From: an uncultured Collinsella sp.
Lineage (GTDB): Bacteria > Actinomycetota > Coriobacteriia > Coriobacteriales > Coriobacteriaceae
Assembly: GCA_958446785.1 (NCBI GenBank)
Contig: CAUCXP010000034.1
Location: 1-10,998, forward strand
Reading direction: 5' to 3'
DNA: 10,998 nucleotides
Part shown: positions 5,813 through 10,998 of the stretch, one piece after another
Layout of the letters: every line of letters starts with the position of its first letter
How positions within the stretch are numbered: the first letter of the stretch is position 1
Notes under the pieces: generated by a model
Told to the model about the DNA's origin: nothing
Seen by the model: the letters and a program-made list of their open reading frames with translations, nothing else
Databases searched by the model: none
Position numbers and translations under genes: made by a program

Positions 5813-6646
5813 ATGGCAACCGCAACCAAGGACGTGTCCCTGAACAAGAAGGTCAGCCAGTTCTTCTGGCGCTCCTGGGCCATCCAGGCCTCTTGGAACT
5901 ACGAGCGTCAGATGAACATGGGCTTCCTCTACGGCATGGTTCCTACGCTCGACCGCCTCTATCCGGACGAGTCCGACCCCAAGCAGCTCGCTGCTAAGAA
6001 AGAGGCTTACCACCGTCACATGGCGTTCTACAACTGCACCCCGCAGACGAGCGCTTTTGTCCTAGGTCTCGCCGCCTCCATGGAGGAGGAGTACGCCAAG
6101 GATCCCGAGAACTTCGATCCCGATTCGATCAACGCGGTCAAGACCTCCCTCATGGGTCCGCTTTCCGGCATCGGTGACTCCCTCTTCCAGGGCACCATCC
6201 GCGTTATCGCCTTTGGCCTGGGCGTTCAGCTGGCTCAGCAGGGCTCCATCATGGGCCCGATCCTGGCCATGCTCATCTCCATCGTCCCCTCTGTGCTGAT
6301 CACTTGGTTCGCAGCCAAGATGGGCTATCAGGGCGGCCACGAGTACCTGAGCAAGCTTCAGGGCGGCGACCTCATGGAAAAGCTCATGTATGTCTGCGGC
6401 ATCGTAGGTCTTATGTCCGTGGGCGGCATGATCGCCACGCTGATCGGCGCCACCACCCCGCTGCAGTTCGCTGACGGCACCGTCGTGATCCAGGACATCC
6501 TGGACGGCATGATGCCCCAGATGATCTCCCTCGGCCTCACCGGCCTTATGTACTGGCTCATCAAGAAGAACGTCAACACCGGTTGGCTTCTCGTGATCGC
6601 CATCGTGGGCGGCATCGCCCTCTCCGCGGCCGGCATCCTGGCCTAG
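5813..6646 (+). CDS. PTS mannose-family EIID membrane component
   Basis: This 277-aa protein has EIID-Man hallmarks: FFWRSWAIQASWNYERQMNM at about 17-36, a conserved GFLYGMVPTLDRLY segment, and the family motif MGPLSGIGDSLFQGTIR near 113-129. C-terminal membrane helices end in VIAIVGGIALSAAGILA. It completes the EIIC/EIID translocation unit. I chose ATG 5813 because AAGGAGGA lies 7 bases upstream; the frame stays open to 5696 but that region is the EIIC gene. It is separated by 199 bases from the second SIS gene. Confidence 0.93.
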   Translation: MATATKDVSLNKKVSQFFWRSWAIQASWNYERQMNMGFLYGMVPTLDRLYPDESDPKQLAAKKEAYHRHMAFYNCTPQTSAFVLGLAASMEEEYAKDPENFDPDSINAVKTSLMGPLSGIGDSLFQGTIRVIAFGLGVQLAQQGSIMGPILAMLISIVPSVLITWFAAKMGYQGGHEYLSKLQGGDLMEKLMYVCGIVGLMSVGGMIATLIGATTPLQFADGTVVIQDILDGMMPQMISLGLTGLMYWLIKKNVNTGWLLVIAIVGGIALSAAGILA

Positions 6647-6671
6647 TCGCGACCAAGCGCCTAACCGCTTT

Positions 6672-6711
6672 CCCCCGGGGGCCTGCCTGGCATCCCATAC
6701 CCCAGGCAGGC
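6672..6711 (+). terminator. Strong intercistronic hairpin after EIID (attenuator, 3'-end stabiliser or partial terminator)
   Basis: GCCTGCCTGG (6681-6690) pairs perfectly with CCAGGCAGGC (6702-6711) around an 11-nt loop, and the 10-bp palindrome CCCCCGGGGG (6672-6681) touches its left arm. The T-run of an intrinsic terminator is missing, so read-through into SIS gene 2 is plausible. It could set a lower or separately processed level of the upstream PTS mRNA relative to SIS gene 2. Confidence 0.5.
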
Positions 6712-6722
6712 TTCCATCCCTA

Positions 6723-6755
6723 GATGTGTCAAAGGGACAGTTCCTTTGACACATC
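6723..6755. repeat. REP-like perfect hairpin (GGGACAGTTCC family)
   Basis: GATGTGTCAAAGG (6723-6735) and CCTTTGACACATC (6743-6755) are perfectly complementary over 13 bp, extendable by G-T and A-T pairs to a three-base loop. The core matches the AGGGACAG core of the hairpin repeats at 167-206 and 7937-7974 and the GGGAC-TTCC units at 2601-2681. No T-run follows. No clear promoter is seen in 6756-6845. Confidence 0.65.
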
Positions 6756-6845
6756 CTCAACGGGCCGGCGACTCGGTCCAAACCACGGTAACCCTGCGAG
6801 CGCCCGGCAATGTGGCGCCGCAAAAAATCGAAAGGAATGTGTCAG

Positions 6846-7829
6846 ATGTACGAGATCGACCTTAACCTCCCTAAGCAGATCGTCGCTGACGTCCTGTCCA
6901 ACCACGAGATCCACAGCGTCGCCTTCGTCGGCTGCGGTGCTTCCATGTCCGACCTTTACCCTGCCAAGTACTTCCTGGCCAACAACACGGACAAGCTGAA
7001 CGTTCAGATCTTCACCGCTAACGAGTTCAACTACGACACGCCTTCCTGGGTCAACGAGCACACCTTCGTGATCACCTGCTCCCTCGGTGGCTCCACGCCC
7101 GAGACCGTCGAGGCCAACAAGACCGCCAAGAAGCACAACTGCCCGGTCGTCTCCCTCACCAACAAGGCCGGCTCCGCTCTGACCGTCGACGCCGACCACG
7201 TCATCGTTCACGGCTTCCATGCCAACTACGCTGCCAAGTGCGAGAAGCCCGGCTACGCCATCGCTCTTGCTGTCGAGATCCTTCAGCAGACCGAGGGCTA
7301 TGACCACTACGAGGACATGATCACCGGCCTCACCAACGTCTTCGAGCTCTGCGAGAACGCCGCTCAGTCCGCCAAGGGTCTTGCCAAGCAGTTCGCCCAG
7401 GACTTCAAGGACGACAAGATGATCTACTTCATGGCCTCCGGTGCCTCCGAGAAGATGGCTTATTCTCACGCCGCCTTCCTGTTCACCGAGATGCAGTGGA
7501 TCGATGCCGCCGCCTACAACACCGGCGAGTACTTCCACGGCCCGTTCGAGGTTTCCACCGAGGGTAAGCCCTACGTCTTCTTCATGTCCGACGGTGCCAC
7601 CCGTCCGATGGACGCTCGCGCCCTCACCTTCCTTAAGCGCATGGGCGCCAAGGTCGCTCTGATCGACTCCAAGGACTACGGCCTGGCCGACGCCGTGCCC
7701 GCGAGCGTCGTCACCTACTTCAACCCGCTGCTGCACCTCGCCGTTATGCGCGAGTACGGCAACCAGATCGCCGAGGCCCGTCAGCACCCGCTGACCATGC
7801 GTCGCTACATGTGGAAGCTTTCCTACTAA
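6846..7829 (+). CDS. SIS-domain sugar-phosphate deglycase-like protein 2 (FrlB/GfrE-type)
   Basis: This 327-aa paralog of the protein encoded at 1499-2491 has the same fold. The first SIS domain begins HSVAFVGCGASMSDLYPAKY; the second contains GEYFHGPFE. The Glu/His pair is E215 and H231, again 16 residues apart as in GlmS and FraB, and the tail is RRYMWKLSY. The preceding G-E of the family motif is intact, unlike in paralog 1, so the two may split different substrates, as GfrE (glucoselysine-6-P) and GfrF (fructoselysine-6-P) do in Salmonella. I chose ATG 6846 (MYEIDLN) because AAAGGA at 6831-6836 is 9 bases upstream; ATG 6837 touches the ribosome site, and ATG 6810 has none. Codon use is very biased, as in the PTS genes, suggesting high expression. 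A strong terminator follows at 7864. Confidence 0.87.
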   Translation: MYEIDLNLPKQIVADVLSNHEIHSVAFVGCGASMSDLYPAKYFLANNTDKLNVQIFTANEFNYDTPSWVNEHTFVITCSLGGSTPETVEANKTAKKHNCPVVSLTNKAGSALTVDADHVIVHGFHANYAAKCEKPGYAIALAVEILQQTEGYDHYEDMITGLTNVFELCENAAQSAKGLAKQFAQDFKDDKMIYFMASGASEKMAYSHAAFLFTEMQWIDAAAYNTGEYFHGPFEVSTEGKPYVFFMSDGATRPMDARALTFLKRMGAKVALIDSKDYGLADAVPASVVTYFNPLLHLAVMREYGNQIAEARQHPLTMRRYMWKLSY

Positions 7830-7863
7830 TCACAAGTAAGTAGACCTTACGGGTTGATTGAGA

Positions 7864-7894
7864 GGGGATGGGGTTTTGCCCTGTCCCCTTTTTT
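7864..7894 (+). terminator. Rho-independent terminator after SIS gene 2
   Basis: GGGGATGGGG (7864-7873) pairs with CCCTGTCCCC (7879-7888) over ten positions, two of them G-U, around a TTTTG loop. Six T residues (7889-7894) follow directly. It should end the PTS-deglycase transcript and separates it from the HAD gene. Confidence 0.85.
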
Positions 7895-7936
7895 GCTTTG
7901 GGGAGGGCGTGTCTGTCGCGTCGCAAAACACCAGAT

Positions 7937-7974
7937 AAAACCTACCAAAATAAACCTGTCCCTTTTTGGCAGGT
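7937..7974 (-). repeat. REP-like hairpin repeat A, copy 2
   Basis: CCTACCAAAA (7941-7950) and TTTTGGCAGG (7964-7973) form a stem with one mismatch. The element is the inverted copy of 167-206. It ends one base before the GGGAGGAG ribosome site of the HAD gene (7975-7982), so hairpin formation in the mRNA could affect translation start. Confidence 0.7.
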
Positions 7975-7988
7975 GGGAGGAGATGCGT

Positions 7989-8618
7989 ATGATCAAGGCA
8001 GTGCTGTTTGACATGGACGGCGTGCTGGTCGATACCGAGTGGTTCTACAACCGCCGCCGCGTGGCGTTTATGGAAGAGAAGGGCTTCCACTTTGACGAGA
8101 TCCCCGATCTTTCGGGGTCTAACGAGCCTGCCATTTGGAAGTCGCTGGTGCCCGACGATATTGAGCTGCGCGAGCGTCTGCGCGTGGAGTACAAGCAGGT
8201 CTACAGCCCGGTTCACCCCGTTCCGTATGCCGAGCTGCTCAACGAGCAGACGGAGCCGGTAATGCGCGAGCTGCACAAGCGCGGCGTGAAGTGCGCCATC
8301 GCGAGCTCGTCGTATCGTGAGTTGATTGACGAGCTGGTGGAGATCGCCGGTATCGCCGATGTGCTGGATTACACCATCAGCGGTCACGAGTGCAGTGCGT
8401 TTAAGCCCGACCCCGAGATCTACCTGCGTGCCATGGAGGCGCTGGGTATGGAGCCTGCCGAGTGCCTGGTTATCGAGGACTCGCCTTTGGGTATCGAGGC
8501 CGGCAAGCGCTCCGGCGCCCGCGTCCTGGCGCTGCGCCCGCACGAGGGCGTCAACCTGGATCAGTCCGCCGCTGATGCCATCATCGATAGCCTCGCCGAC
8601 ATTCTGACCGCTTTATAG
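7989..8618 (+). CDS. HAD-superfamily hydrolase, beta-phosphoglucomutase-like
   Basis: This 209-aa protein carries all four HAD motifs. Motif I is DMDGVLVDTE with nucleophile D8 and acid D10. Motif II is the Ser-rich AIASSS. Motif III is K139 in KPDPEIY. Motif IV is VIEDSPLGIEAG with E163/D164. A helical cap (about 16-85) sits between motif I and II, as in beta-phosphoglucomutase and small sugar-phosphate phosphatases. The reaction is dephosphorylation or phosphate transfer on a small phosphorylated sugar; the exact substrate is unknown. I use ATG 7989 rather than 7983, because GGGAGGAG ends only one base before 7983. It is isolated from the deglycase gene by a terminator, and no clear promoter is visible. 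A role in hexose-phosphate handling beside the PTS is possible. Confidence 0.85.
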   Translation: MIKAVLFDMDGVLVDTEWFYNRRRVAFMEEKGFHFDEIPDLSGSNEPAIWKSLVPDDIELRERLRVEYKQVYSPVHPVPYAELLNEQTEPVMRELHKRGVKCAIASSSYRELIDELVEIAGIADVLDYTISGHECSAFKPDPEIYLRAMEALGMEPAECLVIEDSPLGIEAGKRSGARVLALRPHEGVNLDQSAADAIIDSLADILTAL

Positions 8619-8712
8619 CGTCAATTCGCTACGAGAAGTATCGTTTCACGCGTCTTTTGCGGCAGATCGGCTCATTTTGGCTTCGATTTGATCCGTTTGG
8701 CTCCGACTCGGA

Positions 8713-8835
8713 CTAAGTGAGTAGACTTTTCGGCTCAGGCAGAGCACAAAGCGAATCTGCCTTAGTAAAACTGCAGGTCACAGAGGTGGCTGTTTTGGGT
8801 GTGCTCGACAGGTCGCGAATAGTCTACTCACTTAG
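8713..8835. mobile_element. 123-bp MITE-like element, copy 2
   Basis: The left end CTAAGTGAGTAGACTTTT (8713-8730) is identical to that of copy 1. The right end (8818-8835) pairs with it over the outer 15 bp and at 17 of 18 positions overall. The internal 7-bp inverted pair GAGCACA (8742-8748)/TGTGCTC (8800-8806) is kept, although its flanking pairs have decayed. Orientation is the same as copy 1. Different flanking sequences indicate mobility or dispersal rather than a larger duplication. Confidence 0.75.
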
Positions 8836-8917
8836 ATTTTGGGCTCTTTGGTTGGGGAGATGCTGGCTCGTTTTGGTTGTCGAGAGAGGGTGAATTGAGG
8901 CGCCCTCTGTCGCTCCA

Positions 8918-8926
8918 TGTTACAAT
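8918..8926 (+). promoter_or_regulatory. Extended -10 promoter for YitT-family gene
   Basis: TG-T-TACAAT is an extended -10 element (TGn plus TACAAT at 8921-8926). A TTGAGG hexamer at 8895-8900 lies 20 nt upstream, too far for a standard -35. Transcription would start near 8933, giving a leader of about 40 nt. Confidence 0.5.
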
Positions 8927-8971
8927 CGCCGACATGCCCCACAACTACATCTGCCTTCGAAGGGAGCCTAC

Positions 8972-9979
8972 GTGGCGAACGCCATCGACCAGCTCACGGA
9001 CCGCGTGCTCGTGCTCGGCCGCCTCACCATCGTCCGCCGCGCCATCACCGCCGTGGCGGTCACAATTTCCGCCGTTCTCCAGACATTCCTGATCCAGGCG
9101 TTCATTCAACCCGCCGACCTGCTTCCGAGCGGCCTCACCGGCGTCGCGGTCCTGCTCGATCGTGTTACCTCGCTGGGCGGCGTTCACATCGACATCTCGC
9201 TCGGCATGCTCGCGCTCAACATCCCCGTGGCGCTCCTGTGCTGGAGCGGCATTAGCAAGCGCTTCGTCATCTTCTCGATGATGCAGGTCATGCTCTCGTC
9301 GCTGTTCCTCAACGTCTTTCACTTCGCGCCGTTTTTGGGCGACAAGATCATGCTCATCATTTTTGGTGGCGTGGTCTCGGGTCTGGGCGCTGCCATCGCG
9401 CTTAAGTCCGGCGCATCCACCGGCGGCACCGACTTTATCGCGCTGTGGGTTTCCAACCACACGGGCAAGACCATCTGGGGCGTTATCTTTGGTTTCAACT
9501 GCTTTATCCTGGCGATCTTTGGCTTTATGTTTGGCTGGGACAACGCGGCGTACTCCATCGTGTTCCAGTTTATTTCGACCAAGACCATCGACAGCTTCTA
9601 TCGTCGCTACGATCGCGTGACGCTGCAGATCACGACGCGCAAGGCCGACGAGGTCATGACCGCCTATGTTGACCATTTTCAGCATGGCATTAGCTGTGCC
9701 GAGGTCATTGGCGGATACAGCCGCGAGAAGATGTACCTGCTGCATGCCGTTGTCTCGACCTACGAGAGCCAGGACATTATCAAGCTGGTGTGCGACATTG
9801 ATCCCGGCGCCGTGATCAATGTGTTCCATACGCTCAACTTTGTGGGCGGCTGGTGGGGCGGTCATGTCGACGAGCCCATGCCCACGGCCGTGCCCGATCC
9901 CGACAAGCCCGCGCGCATGGCCAGCAGGCAGGCGCGCCTCATCGATCAGGACAGCCTGCAACAGGACGACGGCAGGTAA
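8972..9979 (+). CDS. YitT-family membrane protein (DUF161/DUF2179)
   Basis: This 335-aa protein has five or six membrane segments in its first ~200 residues, including the family pattern LPSGLTGVAVLLDR, then KSGASTGGTDFIALW in the fourth segment. A soluble C-terminal DUF2179-type domain (about 205-300) contains TLQITTRKADEVM and GGYSREKMYLL. YitT proteins are widespread in Firmicutes and Actinobacteria and their transport role is unproven. The start is GTG 8972 with AAGGGAG at 8960-8966. The last ~30 residues are hydrophilic and Asp/Arg-rich. The gene appears monocistronic and need not belong to the PTS regulon. Confidence 0.9.
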   Translation: MANAIDQLTDRVLVLGRLTIVRRAITAVAVTISAVLQTFLIQAFIQPADLLPSGLTGVAVLLDRVTSLGGVHIDISLGMLALNIPVALLCWSGISKRFVIFSMMQVMLSSLFLNVFHFAPFLGDKIMLIIFGGVVSGLGAAIALKSGASTGGTDFIALWVSNHTGKTIWGVIFGFNCFILAIFGFMFGWDNAAYSIVFQFISTKTIDSFYRRYDRVTLQITTRKADEVMTAYVDHFQHGISCAEVIGGYSREKMYLLHAVVSTYESQDIIKLVCDIDPGAVINVFHTLNFVGGWWGGHVDEPMPTAVPDPDKPARMASRQARLIDQDSLQQDDGR

Positions 9980-9983
9980 GGAT

Positions 9984-10050
9984 TTGCTGTATGCGGTGTA
10001 TCGTTTTATCATTATGAGGTAACATGAAACTAGACGTTATATACGTATTA
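9984..10050 (+). promoter_or_regulatory. GntR regulator 2 promoter with ACGT-N5-ACGT operator
   Basis: TTGCTG (9984-9989) and TATCAT (10007-10012) are separated by 17 nt, a plausible sigma-70-type promoter. The perfect palindrome ACGT-TATAT-ACGT (10034-10046) lies just downstream of the expected start. The extended word AGACGTTATA (10032-10041 region) also occurs before the PTS operon (4008-4017), supporting autoregulation by the encoded protein. Confidence 0.55.
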
Positions 10051-10083
10051 GTTATTTCAATATTTCGATAAGAGTGATTAGAT

Positions 10084-10803
10084 ATGCCTGCACCCAAAAA
10101 TGCACCGCTTTACCAGCAGATTTACGACGAGATCAAGGATGCGATCGAGAAAGGTGTTTATGCACCCAAGGAGCGTATTCCGTCCGAGCTCGAGCTAGCC
10201 GAGCAGTACGAGGTGAGCCGAATTACGGTGCGTCGCGCCGTCGAGGAGCTGTGCTCCGATGGCTACCTGGTTAAGCAGCAGGGCCGTGGCACCTTTGTTT
10301 CCACGCCGCACATCAATCGCCAATTTCACGCCTCGACGCTGCAGACGTTTACCGCGCTGTGTGCCGGCAACGGCATGAAGGCCGGTGCGCACGTAATCGA
10401 TCGCCAGATTGTGCCGGCGCGCCAAAACGAGATGGAGTTCTTTGGCCTGCAGAAGGATGCGCTGCTGCTGCACATCAAGCGCGTGCGTACTGCCGACGGC
10501 GAGCCCATCTTTGAAGAGAACATCTTTGTGCCGTTTGACGCCTACCGTGAGCTGTTGACGGCCGATCTTGAGGACAAGTCGATTTTTGCCGAGGTCGAGC
10601 GTGTTGGCGGAACGCCGATTGTCTCGGTTGGTTACCGTACGGTCGAAGCCGTTCGCGCCAACGCCGAGCAGGCGGCTGAGCTGGGCATTGCTCCGCACGA
10701 TCCGCTGCTCAACCTGCGCGCCGGCTTTATCGGACCCAATGGCGAGCCGGTCCTGATGGGTAAGCAGTACTACGTGGGATCGCGCTACGTTATGGTCATG
10801 TAG
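10084..10803 (+). CDS. GntR-family (HutC/UTRA) transcriptional regulator 2, probable PTS-locus regulator
   Basis: This 239-aa protein has an N-terminal winged helix (about 8-77), with IPSELELAEQYEVSRITVRR and the wing GRGTFV, and a UTRA domain (about 95-235). The overall layout matches FrlR/GfrR/NagR-like regulators that release DNA on binding a sugar phosphate. It is distinct in sequence from GntR regulator 1. The upstream palindrome ACGT-TATAT-ACGT recurs at the PTS promoter and, with one mismatch, at the EamA promoter, so I infer that it controls all three. The ribosome site is weak (AAGAGTGA, about 10070-10077), consistent with a low-level regulator. The start ATG 10084 gives the standard length and no better start is visible. 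Confidence 0.9.
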   Translation: MPAPKNAPLYQQIYDEIKDAIEKGVYAPKERIPSELELAEQYEVSRITVRRAVEELCSDGYLVKQQGRGTFVSTPHINRQFHASTLQTFTALCAGNGMKAGAHVIDRQIVPARQNEMEFFGLQKDALLLHIKRVRTADGEPIFEENIFVPFDAYRELLTADLEDKSIFAEVERVGGTPIVSVGYRTVEAVRANAEQAAELGIAPHDPLLNLRAGFIGPNGEPVLMGKQYYVGSRYVMVM

Positions 10804-10808
10804 CTCTA

Positions 10809-10835
10809 GTTGCGCGGTTTTCCAAACCGCGCAAC
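10809..10835 (+). terminator. Perfect 12-bp hairpin after GntR regulator 2
   Basis: GTTGCGCGGTTT pairs perfectly with AAACCGCGCAAC around a TCC loop, six bases after the stop codon. The expected T-run is absent (GGGCC follows), so it may be a Rho-independent-like stall, a 3'-end stabiliser or a bidirectional signal. Confidence 0.55.
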
Positions 10836-10857
10836 GGGCCGACGCTGCGCCCTTGGT

Positions 10858-10881
10858 TCCGCCGTTCTAGCGAACGGCGGA
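10858..10881. repeat. Perfect 10-bp hairpin
   Basis: TCCGCCGTTC (10858-10867) and GAACGGCGGA (10872-10881) flank a four-base TAGC loop. It sits between two copies of the word CGACGCTGC (about 10840 and 10886). Possibly a second terminator or a REP-like unit. Confidence 0.5.
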
Positions 10882-10895
10882 CCGGTCGACGCTGC

Positions 10896-10993
10896 AAACG
10901 CCCCTAAGCGGCAATCTGACGTTCAATCGTCGGTCGCGTACCGAAGTACGCTTCCCTCCTCTTTCACGTCACCTTGCTCGCTTAGGGGCGTTT
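10896..10993 (-). ncRNA. 98-nt long imperfect hairpin, candidate structured RNA or palindromic element
   Basis: Perfect 15-bp outer arms lie at 10896-10910 and 10979-10993. Moving inwards, read on the minus strand, the arms continue after a one-base bulge with GCAA/UUGC, a 2x2 internal loop, UGACGU/ACGUCA, a purine-rich internal loop, and a closing GCGUAC-UUCG-GUACGC stem. The UUCG tetraloop, one of the most stable RNA loops, exists only on the minus strand, hinting at that sense. A short T-run follows the arm on the plus strand (10991-10994), so it might also serve as a terminator for regulator 2. No family is recognised. Confidence 0.45.
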
Positions 10994-10998
10994 TCGCT

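Larger units (their letters stand above)
8619..8971. other. Gene-free region with second MITE-like copy and YitT promoter
   Basis: No gene is supported in these 353 bases. They hold the 123-bp MITE-like element (8713-8835) and the promoter and ribosome site of the YitT gene. A 5-bp hairpin (TAGCG-TCAATT-CGCTA) lies over the HAD stop but has no T-run. Bases 8636-8712 show nothing recognisable. Confidence 0.6.

Noticed and set aside
6810..6845. ATG 6810 or 6837 as start of SIS gene 2
   Set aside because: The extra residues (MWRRKKSKGMCQ) do not fit the family and no ribosome site precedes 6810; AAAGGA touches 6837 and is correctly spaced for 6846.
8895..8926. TTGAGG/TACAAT as a standard -35/-10 pair for the YitT gene
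   Set aside because: The 20-nt spacer is too long; the extended -10 (TG-T-TACAAT) explains the promoter better.

Overview
The window looks like a chromosomal segment of a Coriobacteriia gut anaerobe, most likely Collinsella or a close relative. This rests on high GC with C/G-ending codons, strong AGGAGG-type ribosome sites, and intergenic regions rich in short palindromic repeats. The genus call is inference; no rRNA or marker gene is present.

Layout. 1-181: C-terminus of a GNAT acetyltransferase. 182-570: gene-free, with a 124-bp MITE-like element. 571-1293 (-): GntR/UTRA regulator 1, divergent from 1499-2491 (+), a SIS-domain sugar-phosphate deglycase-like enzyme, across a 205-bp region full of TTGTATGC-type half-sites. 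2492-2778: palindromic repeats and a promoter. 2779-3861: EamA transporter. 4045-6646: mannose-family PTS operon (fused EIIAB, EIIC, EIID). 6846-7829: a second SIS deglycase-like paralog, followed by a strong terminator. 7989-8618: HAD phosphatase/phosphomutase. 8619-8971: gene-free, with the second MITE-like copy. 8972-9979: YitT-family membrane protein. 10084-10803: GntR/UTRA regulator 2. 10804-10998: three inverted repeats, including a 98-nt long hairpin.

How the genes work together (inference). A Man-type PTS with two FrlB/FraB/GfrE/GfrF-like SIS enzymes is the architecture of Amadori-compound use (fructosamines such as fructoselysine and glucoselysine). The PTS imports and 6-phosphorylates the glycated amine, and the deglycases split it into glucose-6-phosphate and free amine. 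Both SIS proteins keep a Glu and a His exactly 16 residues apart, as in the catalytic pairs of GlmS and FraB. Collinsella intestinalis is known to consume fructoselysine.

An ACGT-N5-ACGT operator-like palindrome sits at the predicted promoters of the EamA gene, the PTS operon and GntR regulator 2. This suggests one regulon in which EamA could handle the released amine. SIS gene 1 appears to be under separate control by GntR regulator 1. No CRISPR array, tRNA, rRNA or intact insertion sequence was seen.
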